In this document: in pieces, positions 1-6,775 of the stretch
How the letters are laid out: each line of letters opens with the position of its first letter
How positions within the stretch are numbered: the stretch's first letter is position 1
Assembly (NCBI GenBank): GCA_003486225.1
Contig: DNGN01000072.1
Span: 7,969-16,724 of the forward strand
Reading direction: 5' to 3'
Origin: Chloroflexota bacterium
Lineage (GTDB): Bacteria > Chloroflexota > Anaerolineae > Anaerolineales > UBA11579
Length of the DNA stretch: 8,756 nt
Position numbers and translations under genes: made by a program
The notes under the pieces: model-generated
Seen by the model: only the letters and a program-made list of their open reading frames with translations
Told to the model about the DNA's origin: nothing
Databases searched by the model: none

Positions 1-699
1 GCCGGGCATACTTCCGTGGGTATGGACATTGTGAGCGTGCTGGGATGCAGGTTCAATGTCCCTCTGATCAGCCAATGCAAGCAGTTAAAAATTGAGGGCG
101 AAACGATCAGGTTTATCAGCCAGATCTGCGGCGGAAAGATCATGGCCGAAGGTGAGCTGCCAGAACCCAGTACGATGGTCAGTTTCGTTCCCGGCAGCTA
201 TCATGTGGACCAGGGGAAGAGCCATCAGGCGTCCCCAATCGAGGTGGTCGAGCCTGCCATGATCCAGGATTTGCGCATCCAGATGGTCAATTACCTGGAG
301 GAGGACCCCGAAGATGTGGATATCAGCAAGGCTGAAGTCCTGGTTGCTGTGGGGAGAGGTTTGCAAAACCAGGGTGACCTTGGACTGGTTGAGGACCTGG
401 CGGCCAGCCTGGGAGGGGTTGTTTGCGCCTCTCGCCCGGTTATTGATCAGGGATGGCTGCCCAGCTCACGACTGGTCGGCAAATCCGGAAAAAATGTGGC
501 CCCGCGGGTTTATCTGGCGCTGGGTATCTCCGGGGCTCCAGAACATGTTCAATCGATCACTGAAAGTGATCTGATCATTGCCGTCAACACCGACCCGGCC
601 GCCCCGATCTTCAATATCGCTCAGTATGGGGCTGAGGTGGACATGATCGATCTGATCTCGGCTTTGAATGAAGAGCTGCAGGCGGTTAAATCGGTTTGA
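1..699 (+). CDS. etfA: Electron transfer flavoprotein alpha subunit, 5'-truncated by window edge
   Basis: This is the C-terminal 232 residues of ETF alpha. The protein pairs with ETF beta, binds FAD, and carries electrons from acyl-CoA and related dehydrogenases to a membrane oxidoreductase. The frame is open from base 1 (A-G-H-T-S-V-G-M-D), so the GTG at 16 is not the true start and roughly 85-90 residues of the N-terminal domain lie upstream. The FAD domain is clear in window residues 144-215: SRPVIDQGWLP, then GKSGK, GISGAPEH, AVNTDPAAPIF and AQYG. R145 and H182 match FAD-contact residues of human ETF alpha. The GQTGK loop reads GKSGK here, so the threonine near the flavin is a serine, which keeps the hydroxyl. 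The stop lies 19 bases before the etfD start, which supports one operon. etfB is probably upstream but is not in view. The family call is very secure; whether this ETF bifurcates cannot be judged from this part. Confidence 0.93.
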   Translation, partial: AGHTSVGMDIVSVLGCRFNVPLISQCKQLKIEGETIRFISQICGGKIMAEGELPEPSTMVSFVPGSYHVDQGKSHQASPIEVVEPAMIQDLRIQMVNYLEEDPEDVDISKAEVLVAVGRGLQNQGDLGLVEDLAASLGGVVCASRPVIDQGWLPSSRLVGKSGKNVAPRVYLALGISGAPEHVQSITESDLIIAVNTDPAAPIFNIAQYGAEVDMIDLISALNEELQAVKSV

Positions 700-704
700 G
701 GATT

Positions 705-709
705 GGAGA
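705..709 (+). promoter_or_regulatory. Ribosome binding site of etfD (decides start)
   Basis: GGAGA sits 9 bases before the ATG at 719. An in-frame ATG also exists at 668, inside the end of etfA, but it has no comparable purine box. It would add 17 polar, arginine-rich residues that do not resemble the start of the membrane domain. The 719 start is therefore preferred. Confidence 0.65.
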
Positions 710-718
710 CAGAGGGCT

Positions 719-2707
719 ATGCCAGTTCGAGAAACGTTTTGGAACATTCCTCATTGGGCAGAGATCGCCCAGTATGTGTTGGGCTTGCTGGTTTTGGTGA
801 TCTTGGCGCTGGGCAGCGTGCAGCATGTCAGGCGCTGGCGCATGGGAAGGCCAGAAAAGCGCACAGACCGAATTGGGGTTCGGCTGTGGGCTGTAGTGCA
901 GCAGGCTTTTGCCCAGATTCGCACGCTGGAAGATGTCTATGCCGGGGTGATGCACCTGCTGATCTTCTGGGGCATGGCCGCCCTGCTGCTCGGTACTGCC
1001 CTGGCAACTATCGATTGGGAGGTGACCCGTCTATTCTTCGATTTTCAATTCCTTGCGGGGGGCGTGTATGTTGTTTATGAATTGGTGCTGGACATCCTGG
1101 GGCTTTTGCTGGTGATTGGTTTGGGGATGGCAGCCTACCGCCGTTATGTGATCCGGCCGGCCCGATTAAAAAGCAGCAGCCGCAAACGCGGCCTTGATGA
1201 TGCCTATGCCCTGATCATATTGGGCCTGATCGCCGTCAGCGGCTTTCTGGTGGAAGGCTTGCGCATCGCCGTCACCCAGCCAAGCTGGGCAAGGTGGTCT
1301 CCAGTTGGCAGGGGATTGGCATCCCTCTTTGTAAATCTTCAGCTGGCTGACCAGCAGGCCTTCCATGTGATTATCTGGATTGGGCATGCGTTGGTGGCCT
1401 TTGTGTTCATTGCCAGTGTTCCGTTCACCAAGTTCTTCCACATCTTTTCAGCACCCGTCAATATTTTCTTCCAGGCGCTCAAAGCACCAGGGGCGCTGGC
1501 CCCGATTGTCCAGCATAGCGGGGCCGCCGGGGTGCGTCAATGGACTGATTTTACCTGGAAGCAGATCCTGGAATTTGACACCTGCCTCCGCTGTGGGCGC
1601 TGCGCAGAGCATTGCCCCAGCCATGCCAGCGGCATGACCCTTTCGCCCATGGAGTTGATGTTGAAATTGCGGGACCATGTCTGGGAGCCTGAAAACGGCA
1701 AATCCTTATATGAGCAGGTCATTTCGCCGGATGAGGTATGGGCGTGTGCAACCTGCTATGCCTGTGCCCAGCTCTGCCCGGTTTTCAACGACCTGGTTTC
1801 GACAATCGTCGATATGCGCCGTCATCTGGTCCTGGAAGGCCTAGTGGGCAGTGAGCTGCAGGATGCCCTCTCCAACCTTGGCCGGTATGGCAACTCGTTC
1901 GGTCAGTCGCCGCGTATGCGGGCCAGGTGGACTGCATCCATTGAACCGAAGATCAAGGATGGCCGCCGGGAGATTGTCGATTATCTCTGGTTTGTCGGGG
2001 ATTATGCTTCCTACAGCCCTGCTCTGACTCAGATCATCCAGAAGACGGCCGAGGTTTTCAACCGGGCCAGGCTGGATTTCGGGATCCTGTATGATGCAGA
2101 ACAGAACTCCGGCAATGATGTGCGGCGTGTGGGAGAGGAAGGCCTGTTTGAGATGCTGGTGGAGCATAACCTCAATGTGATGGAGCGGGTGAAGTATGGT
2201 GCCCTGGTGACGACCGACCCACATTCTTATAACACGCTGAAGAATGAATATCCAGATTTGTTGAATGTGGAAGTGCAGGTGCTGCACTATGCTGAACTGC
2301 TGGATATCCTGATTGACAAGCAGCGGCTGGAACTGCCCAAAAAGCTTGGGTATCGGGTCACCTATCATGACCCCTGCTACCTGGGCCGTTACAATGGCAT
2401 TTATGACCCGCCCAGGAATGTCATCCGTGCGACGGGATGCGAGCTGGTCGAAATGCCGCGCCATGCGGAGCGGGCTTTGTGCTGTGGTGCCGGGGGCGGG
2501 CGCATCTGGATGGAAGAGGGCAATCTGACCGAACGGCCCAGTGAAGCACGCATTCGCGAAGCCGTTGATCTGGATGGGGTGCAGGTGCTGGTGACAGCCT
2601 GCCCGAAAGATATCACCATGTACCGGGATGCCGTCAAAACCACCGGCCTTGAGGACCATATTGTGGTAAAGGACCTGATCGAGTTGGTGAGTGAGGCCAT
2701 GGGATAG
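719..2707 (+). CDS. etfD: Membrane-bound ETF:menaquinone oxidoreductase-like Fe-S protein (EtfD/EMO type)
   Basis: This 662-residue protein is predicted to take electrons from ETF and pass them to menaquinone in the cytoplasmic membrane. Residues 1-245 hold about five membrane segments (near 17-37, 73-98, 111-140, 161-181 and 215-242). They form a NarI-like cytochrome b domain, with H79, H216, H223 and H241 as candidate haem ligands. Two ferredoxin-type motifs follow: C289/C292/C295/C299 and C343/C346/C349/C353. The C-terminal half is HdrD/GlpC-like with two CCG domains. The second has C553, C574, C588-C589-G and C628. The first (about 453-512) keeps the fold signature RRVGEEGLF and the NTLKNEYP tail, but its expected cysteines are replaced (N463, D500, S503). 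The layout matches the DUF224-type oxidoreductases of fatty-acid-degrading anaerobes and mycobacterial EtfD. The gene follows etfA by 19 bases, which strongly supports an ETF partnership. The quinone type is inferred. A general heterodisulfide-reductase-like label would be the cautious alternative. Confidence 0.88.
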   Translation: MPVRETFWNIPHWAEIAQYVLGLLVLVILALGSVQHVRRWRMGRPEKRTDRIGVRLWAVVQQAFAQIRTLEDVYAGVMHLLIFWGMAALLLGTALATIDWEVTRLFFDFQFLAGGVYVVYELVLDILGLLLVIGLGMAAYRRYVIRPARLKSSSRKRGLDDAYALIILGLIAVSGFLVEGLRIAVTQPSWARWSPVGRGLASLFVNLQLADQQAFHVIIWIGHALVAFVFIASVPFTKFFHIFSAPVNIFFQALKAPGALAPIVQHSGAAGVRQWTDFTWKQILEFDTCLRCGRCAEHCPSHASGMTLSPMELMLKLRDHVWEPENGKSLYEQVISPDEVWACATCYACAQLCPVFNDLVSTIVDMRRHLVLEGLVGSELQDALSNLGRYGNSFGQSPRMRARWTASIEPKIKDGRREIVDYLWFVGDYASYSPALTQIIQKTAEVFNRARLDFGILYDAEQNSGNDVRRVGEEGLFEMLVEHNLNVMERVKYGALVTTDPHSYNTLKNEYPDLLNVEVQVLHYAELLDILIDKQRLELPKKLGYRVTYHDPCYLGRYNGIYDPPRNVIRATGCELVEMPRHAERALCCGAGGGRIWMEEGNLTERPSEARIREAVDLDGVQVLVTACPKDITMYRDAVKTTGLEDHIVVKDLIELVSEAMG

Positions 2708-2781
2708 GTTGATTGGATAGGCACCCAACCCTGGATTGCTGACGCCGGATGTGCCGGGCTTTACCAACCATATAATGAGTT

Positions 2782-2823
2782 ACCAACAAGGCAGCCTGTC
2801 CTGTGACGGGCTGCTTTGTTGGT
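2782..2823 (+). terminator. Strong RNA hairpin after etfD, probable terminator or 3' stabiliser
   Basis: Bases 2782-2800 pair with 2805-2823 in a 19-bp stem closed by a four-base CTGT loop. Two positions (2790/2815 and 2797/2808) are G-U wobbles in a plus-strand RNA. On the opposite strand they would be A-C mismatches, so the fold favours a plus-strand transcript. It lies 75 bases after the etfD stop, as expected for the end of the etf operon. No T-tract follows (the next bases are CGAGGCC), so it is not a textbook intrinsic terminator. It may instead protect the mRNA 3' end or need a factor. Confidence 0.6.
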
Positions 2824-2923
2824 CGAGGCCAGGTTTCAATGCATGGTTCGCTTCAGTGACTTAATGCATCAGCGAGGAGCATCATAGGGAGCCAGCCGCA
2901 GAACCAAATTATCGTGCAAGCGG

Positions 2924-2929
2924 TATAAT
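2924..2929 (+). promoter_or_regulatory. Possible -10 box for the ROK kinase gene
   Basis: A perfect TATAAT lies 37 bases before the ATG of the kinase, which would give a leader of about 30 bases. No convincing -35 hexamer is present 16-18 bases upstream and there is no TG extension. The call rests on the box and its position only. The rest of the 259-base gap (2708-2966) shows nothing else I can support apart from the hairpin. Confidence 0.4.
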
Positions 2930-2966
2930 GTGATCGAAGCAAAGTCTGGAAGATCGGAGAGTTATC

Positions 2967-3944
2967 ATGACCTTATTTATTGGATGTGACCTGGGCGGTA
3001 CCAATATCAAGGCCGGCGTCGTGGACATTTCTCAGGAGAAAGTGTTAACCTCGAAAAGCTGGCCGACGTATGCCCGCGAGGGACACGCGGCAGTCATGGA
3101 GCGCATGGCTGGTTTGATCCGCCAGGTGGTGGATGAGAGCGGCCTCCAGATGCACCAGATCCAGGGCGTGGGGATCAGCGCCCCCGGGGTGCTCGATCTT
3201 GAAAAAGGAGAGACCATCTTCCTGCCCAACCTGCACGGGCAGTGGCGCAATGTGCCGCTGGCCGATACCCTGCGCGGCTACCTCGACCTGCCGGTCTCCA
3301 TGCTCAACGATGTGCGAGCGATCACCCTGGGGGAATTCACTTTTGGGGCCGGGCGCGAGGTGGACAGCATTGCCTGCTACGCCATCGGTACGGGCATTGG
3401 CGGCGGAGCCGTGGTCAACGGCCAGCTGGTGCTGGGAATCGGCGGGACGGCCGGAGAGCTTGGTCACCAGACGATAGATATCAACGGCCCGCGCTGTGGC
3501 TGCGGCAATTACGGCTGCCTGGAGGCTTTTGCCTCTGCGCCAGCGATAGCCGCCATGGGGGTCAAGGCTGTGCAGCAAGGCCTGACCACCATCATCGGTG
3601 AGCTGGCTGGGTACGACCTCAACAAGATCACCCCCGAGCTGATCGCGGAAGCAGCCCACAGGGAAGATGAGATCGCCAAAGAGATCTGGGAAAATGCCGG
3701 TCATTATCTGGGTACGGGGATTGCCAACACGCTGGTCACGATTGCCCCGCGCCTGGTGGTGCTGAGCGGGGGTGTGGCTGCGGCCGGGGAACTGCTGCTG
3801 GACCCCATCCGGCGCACGATCCAGGAACGGGTCTTTGTGGTCCCAATCGGGGAAATTAATATCGTAACGGGTACCCTGGGTAGTGAAGCGGGTATTATGG
3901 GGATGGCACAATGGGCCGCTCTGCACATTCAAAAGCCAGATTAA
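2967..3944 (+). CDS. ROK-family sugar kinase, probable glucokinase
   Basis: This 325-residue cytoplasmic kinase is expected to phosphorylate glucose or a related sugar with ATP, feeding glycolysis. The ROK signatures run in order. The phosphate-binding D8-L-G-G-T-N-I-K comes first, then G-I-S-A-P-G at 69-74 and the catalytic aspartate D115 in L-N-D-V-R-A. Next are G-T-G-I-G-G-G at 141-147, the sugar/zinc segment G-E164-L-G-H167, and the zinc motif C177-G-C179-G-N-Y-G-C184-L-E186. A second ATP-binding motif, L-S-G-G-V, sits at 266-270. Length is normal for the family and there is no DNA-binding N-terminus, so this is an enzyme and not a ROK repressor. The start is supported by GGAG at 2956-2959, seven bases before the ATG. 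It appears monocistronic. Substrate is inferred: N-acetylmannosamine, fructose or allose kinases share these motifs, so the symbol is left blank. Confidence 0.88.
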   Translation: MTLFIGCDLGGTNIKAGVVDISQEKVLTSKSWPTYAREGHAAVMERMAGLIRQVVDESGLQMHQIQGVGISAPGVLDLEKGETIFLPNLHGQWRNVPLADTLRGYLDLPVSMLNDVRAITLGEFTFGAGREVDSIACYAIGTGIGGGAVVNGQLVLGIGGTAGELGHQTIDINGPRCGCGNYGCLEAFASAPAIAAMGVKAVQQGLTTIIGELAGYDLNKITPELIAEAAHREDEIAKEIWENAGHYLGTGIANTLVTIAPRLVVLSGGVAAAGELLLDPIRRTIQERVFVVPIGEINIVTGTLGSEAGIMGMAQWAALHIQKPD

Positions 3945-3977
3945 CCTTTACCTGCCTTGTGTAAGTTCTCTTGTTTT

Positions 3978-6632
3978 CTATTTAAGTAGGCGCTTAACTT
4001 TTTCGGGACGAAAGGGGATATCGCGCAGCCTGACACCTGTGGCGTTAAAAACGGCGTTGGCGATCGCGGCCGGGGTGGGACCCAGGCTGGCTTCGCCGCT
4101 GCCGAGGAATGGTGCGTCTGGCCGGTTGAGGATCAGGGTTTCCAGCTTCGGGACCTCAGAAAAGGTCAGGATGGGGTAGCTTTCCCAATCCACGCTCAGG
4201 ATGCCCTGCGGGCTGTAAACCACCTGTTCCTTGAGCGCCATGCTGGCTGCCTGGATGAACCCACCTTCCAACTGATTGCTGAGCCCATCGGGGTTGACGA
4301 CCTGGCCGGCTTCGCCTACGATGACGGCCCGCTCCAGGGTGATCTGGCCGCTGTCGGGTTCGACTCCCAGTTCTACGACCACCGCGCAGTAGGCAGCGTT
4401 GTTCTTATAGCGCGCAAAAGCGATGCCGCGCCCGTGACCTGGTGCCATAGGTGTACCCCAACCGGCTTTGTCTGCTGCCGCCTGGATGACGGCCGCTGCG
4501 CGCGGGTCTGCCAGGTGTCTCAGGCGGAATTCAACCGGGTCTGCACCGGCGGCATGTGCCACTTCATCCAGGAAGGATTCGATGGCGAAGACGTTGGCAT
4601 AGGCCCCCAGCCCGCGGAAGGAAGAGACTCGCAGGGCCGGCTTCAGCTGGAGGTGCTTGGCGATTCGCTTATGAGGGAAATGGTAAATTGGGTCGGCGTT
4701 TCTGTGGGCGCCGCTGTTGTTCCAGATACCGTCCATGGGGGCGGGTTTTGGCATGGGTTCTGCCAGATGCCAGGCTGCCAGCAGCCCGGAGGATACTTTG
4801 TCTGGCCTGGCGCGGCCAAAATGCGGCGGGCTGTAGAGATCATGGTTCCAGGCGATCACATTGCCTTGCGCATCGATGCTGGCCTGCATTTTGATCAGGG
4901 CGGCCGGGTTGTACGGCTCCCACTGGTTTTCGTTGGCGCGCGTCCATTTCAGGCTGACCGGGAATCCGGGATAGGCCTGAGCCAGCAAGGCGGCATCCAG
5001 CGCGGCATCGTCTGCGCCGTTATGGCCGTAGCAGCCGGAGCCTTCGGTGTGGATGACATGCACCTGTTCAGGGGCCAGTTTGAGCACCAGGGCAATGTTC
5101 TCACGCGGTGGGAAGACGCCCTGGGTATGCGCCCAAAGGGTCAGTTTGGAATCCTGCCAAAGCGCAACCGCGGAGGATGGACCGATGGTGGCATGCATGT
5201 GGTAGGGTTTGGTATAGCTGGCGGAGATGGTTTGCTTGGCTCCGTCGGGGGTGAAGACTGGCGGGACGGGAGGATTGGCCGCAGTACCCTCAACCACCGG
5301 TTGCGACTCGTCGATCTGAGTTTCAATTTCCTGATACAGCTGCTCTTGTTGAGAGGGGATAGGCTGGCTCTGCCAGATGGCGAGTTCGGCCAGCTTTTCT
5401 GCGGCCTGAACCGCTTGCTCTTCTTTTTCGGCGATGACTGCCAAAAAGCTGCCGTTGCGCACGACTTTTAGCACCCCAGGGATTTCTTCCACCGCGCCAA
5501 GATCTGCTGAAACCAGCCGCGAGAGATATGAAGGAGGCCGCACCACCCGGGCGTGCACCATCTTCTCCAGCTGTAAATCCTGCACATACACGTGGGTACC
5601 GGTGACCTTGGTGTGCAGGTCAACCCGGGTGGCATTTGTGCCTACCAACCGGTAACTTTGGGCAGCTTTTGGTTGAGCGAGACCTTTAATGGGGGTGTTG
5701 AAAGGCTTGCCACCCTGCAGCTTCCAATAGCTGGTGGATTTTCCACTGGCTTGGTCGATAATCTGCCCATCCTCGATGGCCAGATTTTCCGGCCAGGCTT
5801 CCAGTTCTTCGAGCGCCAGCTGCAGCATCACCCGACGGGCTTCGGCTGCGGCCTGGCGAAGGGCGTTGCCCGAGGTTTGTAGCGACGTACTGCCTACTGT
5901 CATACCTTCGTTGGGGGTTTCCTGCGTGTCGCCCATCACCATGCGGATGCGCTGGAGCGAGACATCCATCTCGTCGGCGGCAATCTGCGCCAGGGCAGTC
6001 TTGATGCCTTGTCCGTATTCAACCTTACCGCTGAATATGGTGATGGTCTCTTGGGCATCGATCCTGATCCAGGAATCCAGGTCGGGGTTTTCCAGGAGGA
6101 TGTTTGGCAGCTGGCTTTCCTGCGGCGGCAGTGGGGCCAGGGTCTGCGTTTCAAAGAGAGGGTATTGGTCTGGGCGGGCAATACGCAGTTTGATCGCACG
6201 GCGCACGCGTTCGTGGGTGCCGCAGCGGCACAGGTTGCCATCCAATGCCTGATTGATCTGCTCTTCGGTTGGGTAGCGGGTGTTGTTGAGCAAGCCCTGG
6301 GCAGAAATAATCAGCCCGGCTGTACAGTAGCCGCATTGGGTGGCTTGCTGGTCGATGAAGGCTGCTTGCAGCGGGTGCAGGCTGTCTGGCGTGCCCAGTC
6401 CTTCGATGGTCACGATCTCGGCCCCGCGCAGTGTCCCAACCTGCAGCTTGCAGGAAGGTACGGCCTGACCGTCAATTAAAACATTGCAAGCTCCGCACTG
6501 TTCCAGTCCACAGGCTGTCTTTACCCCTATCAATCCCAATTCATTTCTGAGTACATACAGCAGGGGGGTCGTTGGGGCTGTTTTCAGCCGAAAGGTTTTG
6601 CCGTTTACGGTTAGCTCTATTTGCTCTGTCAT
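3978..6632 (-). CDS. Single-chain molybdenum hydroxylase, IorA-IorB type fusion
   Basis: This 884-residue enzyme of the xanthine dehydrogenase/aldehyde oxidoreductase family should hydroxylate an aldehyde or N-heteroaromatic substrate at a molybdopterin centre. Residues 1-80 form a plant-type [2Fe-2S] domain (C41, C46, C49, C61). Residues 85-150 form the second [2Fe-2S] domain (C100, C103, C135, C137). After a linker, a Mo-cofactor segment (V-E-Y-G-Q-G-I at 204-210, V-G-S-T-S-L-Q at 246-252) precedes the hammerhead domain (about 340-420). G-S-G-C-Y-G-H-N-G at 531-539 is typical of IorB, R-G-L-G-A follows at 673-677, and the catalytic glutamate is E847 in G-S-G-E-A-S-L-G-P. There is no FAD domain, no Tat signal and no membrane segment, so it is probably cytoplasmic. 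The total equals IorA plus IorB in length, so it is a complete fusion, similar in architecture to Desulfovibrio aldehyde oxidoreductase. No partner or cofactor-maturation gene is nearby. It ends 33 bases from the convergent kinase gene. The family is certain; the substrate is unknown. Confidence 0.9.
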   Translation of the reverse strand: MTEQIELTVNGKTFRLKTAPTTPLLYVLRNELGLIGVKTACGLEQCGACNVLIDGQAVPSCKLQVGTLRGAEIVTIEGLGTPDSLHPLQAAFIDQQATQCGYCTAGLIISAQGLLNNTRYPTEEQINQALDGNLCRCGTHERVRRAIKLRIARPDQYPLFETQTLAPLPPQESQLPNILLENPDLDSWIRIDAQETITIFSGKVEYGQGIKTALAQIAADEMDVSLQRIRMVMGDTQETPNEGMTVGSTSLQTSGNALRQAAAEARRVMLQLALEELEAWPENLAIEDGQIIDQASGKSTSYWKLQGGKPFNTPIKGLAQPKAAQSYRLVGTNATRVDLHTKVTGTHVYVQDLQLEKMVHARVVRPPSYLSRLVSADLGAVEEIPGVLKVVRNGSFLAVIAEKEEQAVQAAEKLAELAIWQSQPIPSQQEQLYQEIETQIDESQPVVEGTAANPPVPPVFTPDGAKQTISASYTKPYHMHATIGPSSAVALWQDSKLTLWAHTQGVFPPRENIALVLKLAPEQVHVIHTEGSGCYGHNGADDAALDAALLAQAYPGFPVSLKWTRANENQWEPYNPAALIKMQASIDAQGNVIAWNHDLYSPPHFGRARPDKVSSGLLAAWHLAEPMPKPAPMDGIWNNSGAHRNADPIYHFPHKRIAKHLQLKPALRVSSFRGLGAYANVFAIESFLDEVAHAAGADPVEFRLRHLADPRAAAVIQAAADKAGWGTPMAPGHGRGIAFARYKNNAAYCAVVVELGVEPDSGQITLERAVIVGEAGQVVNPDGLSNQLEGGFIQAASMALKEQVVYSPQGILSVDWESYPILTFSEVPKLETLILNRPDAPFLGSGEASLGPTPAAIANAVFNATGVRLRDIPFRPEKVKRLLK

Positions 6633-6714
6633 ATGCTAATTCTACCCTTTTTGTGCCTGGGTGTTGGCTGAGTTTCATTCTTATTCAAAAAATGGCTAGT
6701 ATTTTGATTTGCCT

Positions 6715-6720
6715 TATAAT
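6715..6720 (+). promoter_or_regulatory. Possible -10 box for the HAD phosphatase gene
   Basis: A perfect TATAAT stands 55 bases before the ATG in the 143-base divergent gap (6633-6775). No good -35 element is seen at the usual distance. The upstream bases are AT-rich, which fits a promoter region serving one or both divergent genes. For the minus-strand Mo enzyme I see only a weak purine box, AAGGG, at 6645-6649, 12 bases before its ATG. Confidence 0.35.
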
Positions 6721-6765
6721 GGGCCTTGAACGAACCTCCCGAGAGAATGGGTAAATAATAAGCCT

Positions 6766-6769
6766 GGAG
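6766..6769 (+). promoter_or_regulatory. Ribosome binding site of the HAD phosphatase gene
   Basis: GGAG is placed six bases before the ATG at 6776. It supports that start, from which the DxDGT motif falls at residue 14, as is normal for this family. Confidence 0.6.
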
Positions 6770-6775
6770 CCCAAA

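Noticed and set aside
668..718. Upstream ATG start for etfD overlapping the end of etfA
   Set aside because: There is no RBS before 668. GGAGA before 719 and the predicted membrane N-terminus favour the later start.
1841..2767. 308-codon open frame on the minus strand opposite etfD
   Set aside because: Its sequence is rich in H, P, Q and I with no family signature, which is typical of a reverse-strand shadow.
2771..2776. TATAAT as a promoter for the kinase gene
   Set aside because: It is almost 200 bases upstream of the gene, lies before the hairpin, and has no matching -35 box. The TATAAT at 2924 is better placed.
3045..3932. 295-codon open frame on the minus strand opposite the ROK kinase
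   Set aside because: Entirely inside a well-supported kinase gene, with no domain signature.
3945..3977. Terminator between the convergent kinase and Mo hydroxylase genes
   Set aside because: Only a five-pair stem with one wobble can be drawn, too weak to call.
4434..5471. 345-codon open frame on the plus strand opposite the Mo hydroxylase
   Set aside because: It lies wholly antisense to a clear enzyme gene, has no recognisable domain and no convincing RBS. Long antisense frames are common opposite GC-rich coding sequence.
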